A stretch of DNA of 64,000 nucleotides from Harmothoe impar (lineage: Eukaryota; Annelida; Polychaeta; Phyllodocida; Polynoidae): positions 121,082,065 through 121,146,064 of the forward strand of contig OX381704.1 in NCBI GenBank assembly GCA_947462335.1. The letters are read 5' to 3'. Shown in pieces: positions 1 to 10,796 of the stretch. The notes beneath the pieces are model-generated. The model had not been told where the DNA came from. It was given only the letters and a program-made list of their open reading frames with translations, and did not search any database. The translations under genes were made by a program, and so were the position numbers. Positions within the stretch are counted from its first letter, which is position 1; each line of letters opens with the position of its first letter.

Positions 1-62
1 CCAGCTAGGTATATATTAGGGTGTGGGTGTTCAGAACATTAGCAATATAAAATGTTGTGTAC

Positions 63-3000
63 CTCTCTCGATGTCGTCTTCGTCGGCGGAGGTGTACTTC
101 TCACAAAGCTCCTCCCAGTAACACGCCAACTTGAAGGGCACCTGGTTCGGCTTCAGCTGCACCTCTACATGCAGAGTAACAGAGGCAGGACATTAGTAAA
201 TATTACCTCTGGGCAAACTCACGGAGCGCCATTTCCAATGTGGGAGATACACCACTCACATTTGACAACAGAACTGTAGTTCTGCCCGTGCAGACATACC
301 GGGTATTTAACTTACACTGTAAATACACATTGTCGTGCGTCATTACTACACTGTTTCCCATTGATTTGTAATTTTATCTAGATATTTAGGCCCATAATTG
401 ATCAGATATGCTTTAAAATAGGTTTTAAAAACTGTCAGGTCCCGAAAATGTAGCCCGATATAATCCTGGATTTTAGGCTTTGTTGTCATATTTTATTGTA
501 GAATAATGGAAAACTAAATAATTTGATTTGGGTTCTATTCCCTTTATGATAAAGACTCCGTAAAACCTTGCGTATAAGCCGCGGCAAGTACGCGAGTGCG
601 GCTTATAGGACCGGCTTATATGGGAGTTTTTACTACCGTGGTACAATACTAAAGGCACCATAATCAAATCGCCAGTGCTGCTTATAGGATTGGCCAAAAG
701 TCAGGGTGTGGCTAATACAAGAGTTAGGCTTATACGCAAGGTTTTACGGTATGCCTAATTGTTCAGATTGGTAGGAACTACATTTTAACATGTTACTCAC
801 CAAGGCTGCATTCATGCATCATGCTGACCAAGGGCATGATGCATTAATGCCTTAAAGGGTTAAAGGACTAACTCACCTAGTAGGTCTGAGACCAGCCACA
901 TGGAGAAGATCTCGCGGGCGGCGGGAGGGAACTTCATCTCCTCCATGACCATCTCAAACAGCTCTGACGCCTCACAGTTCTGTCCATCGTCCACGACTAA
1001 GTGGATGCCGGTCTTATCCATGAAGTAGACCACCACCTCTAGGGCTGTAAGTATAGGACACCCAATGTACCTCTAGCTGTACACATAGTATAGTAGGACT
1101 TTATATAATAGTACATGGAGACACCACCAGTCTTACCCATCAAGTATACAACTACCCAAAACGCTGTAAATATATTAGGTATAATAATTACTGCACTGTA
1201 AGTGTATTATATACATGGTAGTGTAAGAGAAACGGTTTCTCTGAAAAGGGGTTTCTCAGAGACACCGGGACTCGAACCTGGGCCTCCCAATCCAAAGCGG
1301 GTGCTCTACAACTGAGCTATAGCTCAACCCTTCAGATAGACCACACCTCACGTTGCTGGATCGGTTCGGTGCGTGGAGGGGAATAATGATGCAGGAATTA
1401 TCCTCTACAAGTGTATATATGGACACCAACACTGTAAATATTTTATATACCGTAAATTCTCACATGAACTAAACTGCCAGTGCAGGATATATAGGTCAAG
1501 GTCAGGTTATGGGTGTGAAAGTCCAGGTGCAAGTTACATACGAGAATTTACGGTATACACTTAATGTACATATACAACTACAACAATATAAAATGTCATA
1601 TACAATCAAACATCAGCACCTGGTTGTAAAAGAGTCTTGTACATGTATAAGCACTAGGGATTTAGGCACCCTTAAAATACATCTTAAAGATGTAAAATGA
1701 GCACCTGTCTTGTATAAGCGACAAGCATATCTTGCACACCCCGCTTCGTCCATTGACAATTCTTTTTAAAACAACTTTCCTAAAATATACACCCATACAC
1801 AGCCCATCACCCCTGGTAACAAGAACACACAGGAGCTGGGGCCGCAGTAAACACAACAAATACAACTCAAAATGGTCTAGCATAATCCCCCTTCAAAAAC
1901 TCTTCGGGTTGCAATTAACTTTAAAGGAGCGAAGCAAGACTGAAGATTGCATTTCAAAACTATGGTTCTAAATTATTACTGGATAACTTTGTCCTTGGTT
2001 TCAATGGGCAGTTAGGCATGAAAATCCATTTTGTACAATCAGAATGTTATCTCCTGTAATCCTTGTTTTCTTTTTCATTAAAAAAAATACATTTCATTTG
2101 AGCGGTGAATTATCTTTAATGAAAAATTGGGGGGGGGGGGGGGAAATTTACAAGAAATTAAATAAATAAATAAATAAATAAATAAAGCAGATCTAGAAGG
2201 GTTAAGAATTGTAGACCATTGTTTGTGTTTACAGGCGGCCCCAGCTGTAGACCCGGGACACAGCCCCACACACCCAAGATGCTATCCGTAATCTGGCTAA
2301 ATGGATGTGGGGGTGAATATTTACTGTGACAGTTATTATGAAAAACTTTTTTGGCCTTCCATAGTAATACGGCGTAGGGGCAGTATCCTTAGGGTTGTTG
2401 TTTTTGTAGTTATATAGATCTTGAAGGATACAATCATGGTTCTAACCTTTTTCCATAGTGAGTGTCACAGTAAATGATTTCCCCTACATCCATTTAGCCA
2501 GATTACGGATAGACTTAACCCCCACACGTGCCGCCACCTGCTGCCACCTAACGGCACTCTCTGTAACTACCTTCTTTCCGCGAGGATCCCGGAGCTACAG
2601 AAACACAGACAGCTACACCGTTACTACCGCTACATGATATTTCATTGTTTTGAAATACATGATTTACTATGCTTTAGTACTGGAAGCACCATATTCAATG
2701 CCCCCCATTTAATACAATATGGCCGTATTCAATGGGCAAATTGTATTTCATTCATCAAATGGCTTCAAATAAAAAAATAAACACAAATGCCGACTACACT
2801 GATACTGTCTCTGACGTATTTCACTTGTGGGGGCTTAAGGCATATCCCACTCAGCCTGCGACATACTACCCTAGCCCCCACTCATGACGGTATCAATGGT
2901 TGTTGGCATTTATATTAAATAAATTGGATCCCTGCTGAGAAGAACCCTCAAATGTACAGCACAGTGGTGGTAAATCAGACAGTAAATGGGAAATGATGCT

Positions 3001-6000
3001 TTGTGTGTTCAATTCTGCAATACAACACTCTACTCAAGGATGGCATCATGCCTAAATTAGTCGTCATGATGCATGAATGCAGTGCCAGCGAGTAACTTTC
3101 TGGGACTTCATTGGTGCATCATGCCTTCCCAGTGGGAGTTCAATCTCAAAACAGGCATGTGTGCTAATAAACATAGGTAATGAAAATGTGATAGGAATGT
3201 GAAAACTGTGTGAACTATGGTGTGAATAATGTGAAAACAAACAGTAAATAACCGGGTACAGATATAAACGCTGTGTAAAGCAGTGCAGGAAACCCGTTAA
3301 GGACAGCATGATGCACTCATGATGCACCAATGCAGCACCGGCCAGTAATTCGCCAACGCTGCATGATGCACCAATGCAGCACTGGCAAGTAACTCGCCAA
3401 TGCTGCATGATGCACCAATGCAGCACCGGCAAGTAACTCACCAACGCTGCATGATTCACCAATGCAGCACTGGCGAGTAACTCGCCAATGCTGCATGATG
3501 CCCTCATGATGCACCAATGCAGCACTGGCGAGTAACGCAGCATGATGCCCTCATGATGCACCAATGCAGCACCGGCGAGTAACTCGCCAATGCTGCATGA
3601 TGCATCATCATGATACATGGAATGAATGCAGCAAAGATGAGTTACTTGCCATAGCTGTATTCACAGATCGTGATGACAAAATAAAAGTGCATGGTGGATT
3701 AAAACACTAAGCTGTCCTTAAAGGGTTGCACCGTTGTTTAAATTTCTGACACCCGATTCGGTGTGTGCTGCGGTGAGGGTATGAGGGTAAAACATGTCAC
3801 ATACCACCACTAGACTTGCTCGACTCTGAATTGAGACAACATAAATATCACCTTTCCGAAATTTTAACTAAAACAACCAAACTTTAACCGAAAGAGTTAT
3901 TTAGAAACTTACTATATTCAAATGGAAGTAGAAACAAATCTTTTGTACTTGATAAATTTACTCATAACAGCAGTTCAAACTGACACTATTGTTTAACTTT
4001 CTTTTATCACACCAATTCTTAATGTAATTCTTGGGATTCCAACCAGAGTAAATATTAATGCAATGTTACATTCTGCGGTGAGTTACTCACGTTTGTTGTT
4101 GGAGCTGCTCTGGGAGCCGATACGGGGCATGCCGACCGAGTGCAGCTTTTCCCCCCCGGGTGACGGCTGCCTCATGTAGGCGCCGTCTCCCCCGTCTGGC
4201 ACGCTGATGATCGTCTGTTCCTGCATCTGGGCGGGGTAGGTGCCACGCACCGTGGAGAGCGGGGGCAGGCCGCGACCGTCCAACGGGGGCAGCTTACTGC
4301 GCGCTGTGGGCAGGAAAAATATAGGCAGTATGTAGTGTAATGCTACACCAACAAATAAACAAACTGGTATGGATGATTCTACCCACGTAAATCAGCACTA
4401 TCAGACTACAGACGGTCACAGCGTAGGTTGGAAACAATCCAACCCCAACATCAGACAGACGCTAATCACACTCACCGGCGGATTGTAACACACAGATTGT
4501 TGTGTGTCTGTTTGTAAAGATGACACATGGACATGGACCCTCTGGGTGTCATGGCACCCTGTAAGGGTCCCCAATTGTACACACTACACTTACTAACACA
4601 ACTACATGATAACACAAACATACAAACTGGTATGCAGGCATCTACCTATGTACACCCAATGTCCGTAGACCGGTAACAATCACAAGACTACAGACGGTCA
4701 CAGCGCACCTTAGACGCACTCCAACACCAACATCAGACAGCCGCTAATTACACTCACTGTGTAGGTGTTATCTGACACCAAGCCTCCTTATCCTTATCTG
4801 ATACCAGTACAGAGTCCTTATCTACAGCTAGGTAGGTGTCAGGACCGTGAAACCTCAGTTATAAGTCTATCTTGGTTATAAGCCGAAACTCAGTTTAATA
4901 CGAAATATTCGGCTTATAATAAAAAAAAAAAAATTTAAAAAAAATAAAAATGTTTGAAATTAGTTCTCACTATATTCGTATGTATAAAATTGCGCCCCTA
5001 AATTTCAGCTTAGAGCAAATAAAAACGCCAGATCAAAGTGGGCTTATAACCGAGGCTTTACAGTAGGTATCAATCAGGTCTGGTGCTAGCTGTGATCTCA
5101 GGTAAAAGTGAAAACACTTCCGGCCTCTCTACAGCAGATCCCCCCCCCTACCCTCACCCCTCCACCAAGGTGGGTTGACACCAAAACCAACCCCACATGA
5201 GGTCACCCCTCCCCCCACAACCACCCTTACATTATGTTACATGAGATAACCCCCCCCTCCCCCACTCTCCTTACTCTCACAGTTACGTTGACCAATGTCC
5301 CGCTGCTGTAAAACATAACACTGTATGAAACAACTCCCCCCCCCCCCCACACACACACACACCAGCCACATGAGGTCAACTTAACATGTGTCCCCATGTC
5401 CCTTATCAACTACTGTGTACTCCGACGACAATACAAATAAAGCTAGAGCTGACTCAATGTCCATCCGATAACCCAAACAACCCCCCCCCCCATTCACACA
5501 CACACACACGAGAGAGTTGACAGGAATAAATATAAAATGTATTGAAATAGGAATGTGAATAGAGAGATGGTGAAGGGAAGCTGGCAACACTATGGGTTGT
5601 GTAGTGCTGTGACACATAACACAGCGCGGGCCGCTACAGATCCAATCAGTGAGTGTTGTTGAGGGCTGAGTGGCTTATCCCGCTAATCCAGTCGTGGTGC
5701 CATGACAGAGCGGTGAGCTGCCGGATGACTGCCATGTCTACCTCCATACGGCGGGGTATGACACAAAGAGAAACCAGCCACCGGTGTATTGTTGTGTTAT
5801 ACATGTAGCTGTTCTGTAAAGAGCTTTGAAGATACCTCAGCCTAATCCGCTGCTGTTATTATGTTTCCTATCCATCACATGTCTCTACTTCTAGCCCTAT
5901 ACTAACCCTTCAAGGACGGCATCTACCACTGAGCTACATTCCCATCCGACAACTTAACCGCACCGTACATTACTGGATTGGTATGGCATATATTGGGGTG

Positions 6001-9000
6001 CAGGATTACCCAAGTGATACCCCCTTGTGGGTTTATCACCAAGATGTGAGTAATCCAAGCCCCTACACTTCATTTGTCTTGAGGCATGATGCACCAATGC
6101 AGCGAGGTAAGTAACCAGATATGCCAACTAAAAGTAGGAAGTCCTAATATTTTGGTAAATATTCTGTATGAATTCAATACAGAAATTCCAGCAAAAATGT
6201 AGGAATTCCTGCAAAAGTAGGAAAATGGCATCTCTGGTACTAACTCAACGGTCAGCGCTGCATTGGTGCATCATGCCGACCCTTTGGGAGTGTACCAACT
6301 CCATCATGGTATCCTGGATCTCTGTGTTGGCGTTGTTAGCATCATGGTTATACATGACAGGGGCTTCATAGGTAAAGCACACTGCTTCTCAACCCCTCGA
6401 TAGAAATATTGAAACTAAATTTCCAGAAACATTAAATATGTTCATGGCCATAATGAAAATTGGTTTAAACCGATCAGTAAACAGTGGGTACTTTCTGTGG
6501 TGCCCAGTATGTGGCCTTAGGGCTTAAGGCGGGGATCCACTGCCGCGAAATACCTGCGTTTTTGCCACTCGTGCAATTAAACACTGACAGAACGTTCCAG
6601 CAGTGGATCTCCTACTGCGACTGCCTGTGACAACATCATCACAAGGGATGTGTGGCGTGCGACTCTACTCGCAGAAATCTAAAGTTTTGGATTTTTGCGA
6701 GTATACTCGTAAAGTGTCTGTCCTGTGACTAGATTTGCAGCAAAGTGGCGGCAGTGGATCCCCGGCTTTAGTTGCCGGTGATCTGGTGGTATCGCCCAGA
6801 CGGCTCATCACGGGGGGTGTGACGACACGGTTACCTGTCATACTGATCTGGTCCACGCTGCGGCTGTCTCCCTCCTCTAAGTACGAGTCCAGGTACGACT
6901 CTACATCCATGCTGCTACACGGTATGGTGTCACACAGACGGTATCCTGCTACACGGTATGGTGTGACCCACACGGTCACTCTGACACCACTATTACTGTT
7001 ACTCCGACAGCCTTACACCTACTGACTCAACACCCTCACACCTACTGCACACCCCTCTCTCCCCCACACTCATATAGCACTAACACTATACTGACAGTAG
7101 ACCCTGGCTAATAGTACAGTAGTTACAAATACAACATACAGCGCTGTGTCGTGGAGCCTCCTGCAGTGACTCGGTACTCTCACTATGGACCTCTGTGTAC
7201 CAGGAGCTGTTGGTGTATGAAGGCCGGCCAACACCCGCCTCTCGCTACTCACCCGTCAGGCCGACAACAATAGGGGTGTGGTGCTGCTAACAGCCACCGT
7301 TGTTCATAATGGGATTATTACGTGGGGACTAAGGGAGTGGTCATTTTTTTAGCAACAGGGGGGGGTCTGTGGATTTTCATGGGAGTGGGTCGACATTTTT
7401 TTTAGTTCTCCCGTGGGAGTGGTCCAAATTTTTTTGGCCCCCCCCCCCTCAGGCAATTTGAAATTGAGCACGGCTGACCCCTTTCAGCTATAGTAATGTG
7501 CAGGCTTTTTCACTAAAAAGGGGTGCAATTATGTTGGTCACCTCCCCCCTCGAGAGGGGTCCAAATATTTTTGGACCCCCACTCAAATCCAACAACCCCC
7601 CCCCCCTGTAAAAAATGACCACTCCCTAATTTTAGTGGGGAATTTTTACATTTTCAGATATCAATTTACCCGGTACGCATAGTTTTTTTTCCTAATTTCT
7701 TTTTTTAGAAATATTTTTAAAAATTTAATAAAAAGAAAAAAAGGGTGATGTTACTAGAAACATGGTTCGTGCCTGCCTTGTTGTAGCAGTGTACTACAAA
7801 AGTAACAATAGAGACTGAACATGTTGATACATATTTATATCTAATCCCTCCCCACTCACAGTAGGGGATTAGAGCTCTGTAATAACCACCTGACAAAGGC
7901 ACTTAGGTATAGGCGGCAGGTCCACAGCACAAACATGTTATTCTACATACACAGCTAATACACAAGTGAGTACAAGTAATAGTACATGTGTCTCCATAGG
8001 CCCTACAAAAAGTATGGGCCCTGGATGAGGGGGATGGGCCCCCATGATGGGGTTGGGGTCCAGGTGACATGGATAATGTCCCTGTCACTAAGCCCCAAAA
8101 ATGCTCATGTCGCCTGGTCATTTTAAGGGTGTAGAGCCACATAGAGGAGGTTTACATTGAGCTAGTTATAGGTCCATAATGCTGTTAGGGAGTGATCATT
8201 TTTTAACAACAGGGGGGGGGGGGGGTGGTGGGTTTGTGGGGGGGGGGGGCAAAAAAATTTGGACCCCTTGACCGGGGGGGCAAAAAAATTTGGACCCCTC
8301 TTGGGGGGGGGTCAAAATAATTTAACCTTTTTTGAGCCAAAAAGCCCGCGCGTTACTATGCTTCAAAGGGCCCGCGAGCAAGCCAATTTTCGGCCGTAAG
8401 GGGGGGGTAAAAGATTTTGACCCCTCGACCGCGCAGAAACCCACCACCCCCCCTGTTGTTAAAAAATGATTACTCCCTTGTACATCATGCTGCTAAGGCC
8501 GAGCCGACAAACACCAAGTGTGTTATGTAACTCTAGTTCACTCCTTCACCATGCAGAGGGCACCACCGCTACACGACCTAAAACTCACTCTCAATCTATC
8601 GCGACATAAAGACGACAGATGGCTCCACCCGTGGCATTGAGTCTTATCTCTGTGAGGCTAATTATTAATAATATATATATTCCCACCTTTCCCTATTAAT
8701 GTAAAACAAAGTATTACAGTTTCTTTAACAAAGCAATTTTTCTCTCTCGCTTTTCACATCCCAGCTTTTGCCCTTTTCCTGAGTCTTTTTTTAAATATAA
8801 ATATACAGCAGTCCAACATTATAGCACTCCAATGCACTATATGGATATATATCTAAAACTGGACATCGACATCCATGTAACAGAAAGCTATATTTATTAG
8901 AAGTAGAAATCCATGAATATCTATATGAAGGAGAACACCATGTTCATGCCTATATGTCTGTGTGTATGTTCATTTCGAAATTCAAGATTGCAACCATTGA

Positions 9001-10796
9001 TTGAATGCCACCATGCTTTCAATGTAATCTCGAATTGCAGTTGCAGTAGTTTGATACTAATAAAAAAAAATCTATTCTATTTTTCTTTCATGAACAGTTG
9101 GCATCCCATAGATTCAAGATGGCTATCACTTATTGAATGTCCCGATGCTTGAAATGCAATCTTGACTTGTAGTTGCATTAATTTGATACTATCAAAAAAA
9201 CAAATCCTATTTGATTTTTCCTTCATTCAACCCATTCAAGATGGCTACCATTTAGTAAATGCCACAATGCTCTCAGTGCAATGAAGAATTGTAGTTGCAT
9301 TAATTTGATATCTATATAAGAACATTTCTATTTGATACCTTTTTCAAACACAGTTGGCACCCCATAGGTTTAGGATGGCCACCATTCATTGAATGCCACA
9401 ATGCTTTAAATGTAATCTTGAAATGTAGTTGCATTAATTTTAAACTGTTAAAAACATCCAATTTAGTTGTTTTTTTCATGAAGAGTTGGCACCCCATAGG
9501 TTCAAGATGGCCACCAATCATTGAATGCCATAATGCTTAAATGCAATCTTGAGTTGCTGTTGCATTAATTTGATTCTTAAAAAAAAAACTTTCTTTTTTT
9601 TCTTTCATGAACAGTTGGCACCCCATACATTCAAGGTGACTACCAGTCATTGCATGCCACAATGCTTTAAGTGCAATCACAAATTGTAGTTGCATTAATC
9701 TGATACTAATAAAAAAACTAATTCTATTCTTTTTTTTATTTATGAACAGTTGGCACCCCATATATTTAAGATGACTACCATTCATTGAATGCCCCGATGC
9801 TTGAAATGCAATCTCGAATTGTAGTTGCATCAATTTAATGCTAATAAAAAACAAATTCTTATCAATTTTTCTTTCATGAATATTTGGCACCCCATAAGGT
9901 GGCCACCATTCATATTAATGCAAATAGAATGCTTTAAGTGCTATCACGACGTGTAGTTGCATTAATCTGATACTAAAAAAAAAAAATCTATTTGAATTTT
10001 CTTTCATGAACAGTTGGCACCCCATAAATTAAAAATGCACCCAGCACCCAGGTCAACAGCTATATACAGACACGTGTACCTCCCCTGCCTGTTCTCCTTC
10101 AATGCACAGTAAAGAGGGTGGGAGGGGGTGACCATCAACAGTGCACAAACACTTTGATTGGATGACAATGCAGTTTTTATATTACAACCTAAATTTGTGC
10201 AACGAAAATCATCAAGAAATACTAAGTATTTTTTCCAAAGAATAGCTTTTCTAGAATGGCTCGGTATTCAGGAATCCTACTGCGAATAAAAAAATGTCAA
10301 ATTCTAATTCTAAATACCTGAAAATTGAGAAATGCTGACGTTCACGGGTTATGTAGGAAATGTACTAAAAACAGCAAAAAAGGGCAACAAAACCCTAATT
10401 TTCTCAAAAACTGTTCAGTAGGATTTTTTCTAACTGAGGTTCCACTGTTTTCTACCCTCATATTACACATTGGCATAGAGAATATATTGACACCTAGTCA
10501 GGATTTTGCGCTAGGAGCAATCTGTGAGGCGAAAAACAGCCAAAATGAGCCACTGGTCTGAAGTATAAAACTGGGCATCGATCACTATAGAGCTACAAAG
10601 AGACAGAGAATCGATGTCCAGTAAAAAGTCTCAAACTCTCTCAGCGTATTGAGAAGTAAAGGAGAACATGGCCCCCATTGACTGGCGGGTTATTAAAAAG
10701 GATGCAGTACTTACTTCGTGGGGGGGAGCGGTTGCTGTAGCGACCATCGGGCCCGAAGTCTGTCTCCTGCTCGTTGGTTCTGTAGCGGGACGACAT
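63..10796 (-). CDS. FRMD8: FRMD8, 5' part, first copy (partial, five exons seen)
   Basis: FERM-domain protein 8, known in mammals as a cytosolic partner of iRhom1/2 that stabilises the iRhom-ADAM17 sheddase at the cell surface; the fly relative Bili dampens Wnt signalling. Exons on the minus strand: A 10796-10715, B 6945-6835, C 4303-4091, D 1044-877, E 164-63; the gene continues beyond position 1. Phases agree at every join (1,1,1,1) and all introns are GT-AG. Exons A-C encode a polar, probably disordered N-terminal extension. Exon D (55 codons) and exon E (33 codons) encode the FERM F1 lobe, including LKPNQVPFKLACYWEELC, which matches human FRMD8 closely. The identification rests on exons D-E and on exons F-G of the second copy. 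The N-terminal exons are placed by phase and spacing and have no recognisable homology, so exons A and B are less certain. The bases before the ATG of exon A form an acceptor, so a non-coding first exon probably lies further right. Confidence 0.85.
558..749. mobile_element. Small inverted-repeat element, TATAAGCC family
   Basis: The ends are inverted copies of CCGTAAAACCTTGCGTATAA, and the interior consists of degenerate 'cgtataagccgc' phrases in both orientations. No coding capacity. It sits in the FRMD8 intron between exons E and D and is present in copy B at about 46167-46355, where the outermost bases of the left end are missing. Size and structure suggest a MITE-like non-autonomous DNA element; the superfamily is not evident. 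Confidence 0.75.
1256..1335 (-). repeat. tRNA-like sequence (tRNA-derived repeat or tRNA pseudogene)
   Basis: Read on the minus strand it shows a tRNA A box (TAGCTCAGTTGTAGAGCA) and a perfect Pol III B box (GGTTCGAGTCC). The T arm folds with one mismatch, but the anticodon arm does not form five pairs with a seven-base loop, and the acceptor strands do not match. A functional tRNA is therefore unlikely. Copy B has the same sequence at 46862-46936 with a few changes. Its 5' flank resembles the flank of the tRNA-like unit at 51738-51806. Confidence 0.6.
1448..1555. mobile_element. Short inverted-repeat element, AATTCTC family
   Basis: The ends read TACCGTAAATTCTCACATG and, inverted, CGAGAATTTACGGTA. 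The interior is only about 70 bp, so this is an internally deleted member of the family seen at 15576-15799 and 28850-29075. Copy B holds it at about 47055-47165. Confidence 0.6.
2283..2511. mobile_element. Inverted-repeat element present only in copy A
   Basis: About 50 bp at each end are near-perfect inverted copies, starting TATCCGTAATCTGGCTAAAT and ending with its complement, around a 130-bp unique core. Copy B has an uninterrupted empty site near 48397 (CACACACCGCCACC). The flanking CCACACAC/CCACACGT could be an 8-bp target duplication, but that is not certain. Nothing in it codes for a protein; a non-autonomous DNA transposon is the simplest reading. Confidence 0.8.
3296..3620. repeat. 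Palindromic tandem repeat with GATGCACCAATGCAGC motif
   Basis: About six units of roughly 50-65 bp combine GATGCACCAATGCAGCA with GGCGAGTAACTCGCC, itself nearly palindromic. Any reading frame here is repeat-made, including the 184-codon one on the minus strand. Single motifs of the same family are dispersed elsewhere (for example 800-850, 6078-6115, 6255-6285, 19935-19985, 23720-23760, 24210-24290). Confidence 0.75.
4304..6834. other. FRMD8 intron B-C, first copy
   Basis: A 2.5-kb intron. It contains an inverted-repeat element at 4844-5064 (ends ACCGTGAAACCTCAGTTATAA and complement), C-rich and CA-rich tracts between 5140 and 5510 (runs of C followed by CACACA), and a truncated tRNA-like unit near 5925-5960. 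No exon was found. Confidence 0.65.
6835..6945 (-). CDS. FRMD8: FRMD8 exon B with a duplicated acceptor
   Basis: The exon encodes an acidic stretch around MDVESYLDSYLEEGDSRSVD and ends ATGACAG before GTAACC in phase 1, which joins exon C in frame. Two acceptors 34 bases apart lie at its start, after 6945 and after 6911, inside a 34-base direct duplication. Only the distal one (exon start 6945) keeps the frame open when spliced directly to exon A; the proximal one gives a stop after three codons. An additional unrecognised exon between A and B would change this choice. The equivalent in the second copy is 52704-52814. Confidence 0.6.
7332..7627. mobile_element. G-rich inverted-repeat element, copy 1
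   Basis: The left end AGGGAGTGGTCATTTTTT is matched by AAAAAATGACCACTCCCT at the right. The interior alternates runs of G or C with AAAATTTGGACCCC-like phrases. Non-coding. Its equivalent in copy B starts at 53219 but has lost the right end. Confidence 0.75.
8187..8478. mobile_element. G-rich inverted-repeat element, copy 2
   Basis: The ends AGGGAGTGATCATTTTTT and AAAAAATGATTACTCCCT surround runs of G and C, 'AAAAAAATTTGGACCCCTTG' phrases, and a core GCCCGCGCGTTACTATGCTT that is shared with the copies at 36902 and 42016. Confidence 0.8.
8805..10622. mobile_element. Non-autonomous element with internal 145-bp tandem repeats, copy 1
   Basis: Shares its full length with 38628-40210. Near the left end lies ACTGGACATCGAC; the right end is a hairpin, ACTGGGCATCGAT to ATCGATGTCCAGT with about 27 bases between, and its last arm is also inverted relative to the left motif. 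The middle is eight or so units of about 145 bp, each with CAGTTGGCACCCCATA, TTGAATGCCACAATGC and a run of A. Subterminal inverted repeats, a 3' hairpin and a tandem core recall the Helentron-associated (HINE/DINE-1-like) elements, but no diagnostic ends were verified. No protein is encoded. Confidence 0.75.
10715..10796 (-). CDS. FRMD8: Candidate first coding exon of FRMD8 (exon A)
   Basis: An ATG at 10796-10794 opens 27 codons (MSSRYRTNEQETDFGPDGRY and on) ending in phase 1 at a strong GTAAGT donor. Four bases upstream of the ATG is a TTGCAG acceptor, so this exon is spliced to an upstream untranslated exon that I cannot locate. The peptide is polar, rich in Arg, Ser and Gly, and I recognise no domain. 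It lies head to head with SAYSD1, about 2.1 kb away. No equivalent exists next to the second FRMD8 copy. It could instead belong to another transcript; linkage to exon B is supported only by strand and phase. Confidence 0.55.

Larger units (their letters stand above)
1045..4090. other. FRMD8 intron C-D, first copy
   Basis: A 3-kb intron without exons. It holds the tRNA-like unit at 1256-1335, the short element at 1448-1555, homopolymer and AAAT runs near 2080-2190, the long-inverted-repeat element at 2283-2511 and the palindromic tandem repeat at 3296-3620. The short open frames here follow repeats and show no splice-flanked coding character. Confidence 0.7.
1..7824. repeat. Duplicated block, copy A
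   Basis: This whole stretch reappears, same orientation, at 45618-53587 with only scattered substitutions plus discrete insertions. Position 1 corresponds to 45618; homology ends abruptly after GAACATGT at 7824 and 53587. Copy A alone carries the inverted-repeat element at 2283-2511 and about 260 bp of extra sequence near 4460-4740 that repeats its own flank. It lacks two insertions of copy B (47178-47538 and 47770-47946) and about 165 bp near 51640-51800. Since the window begins inside the block, its left limit is unknown. Confidence 0.95.
6946..10714. other. FRMD8 intron A-B, first copy
   Basis: A 3.8-kb interval with two G-rich inverted-repeat elements (7332-7627, 8187-8478) and a large tandem-repeat-bearing element (8805-10622). 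An open stretch around 7100-7250 on the minus strand could hide one more N-terminal exon, but I find no convincing acceptor and donor pair. The end of homology with copy B lies at 7824. Confidence 0.55.

Noticed and set aside
1256..1335. Functional tRNA gene on the minus strand
   Set aside because: A and B boxes are good, but the anticodon stem and acceptor stem do not pair properly.
3064..3618. A 184-codon minus-strand frame with repeated VLHWCIM and SIGELLA
   Set aside because: Produced by the palindromic GATGCACC array; the second copy has a different, broken version.
7070..7252. Minus-strand frame MSSERRVLAGLHTPTAPGTQ as an extra FRMD8 exon
   Set aside because: No donor in a usable position, and both copies accept substitutions that change residues; it is kept only as a weak possibility in the intron entry.
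9312..9890. Minus-strand frames with repeated MGCQLFMKK and NATATS-like phrases
   Set aside because: They follow the 145-bp tandem core of a non-autonomous element and are interrupted differently in the copy at 38628.
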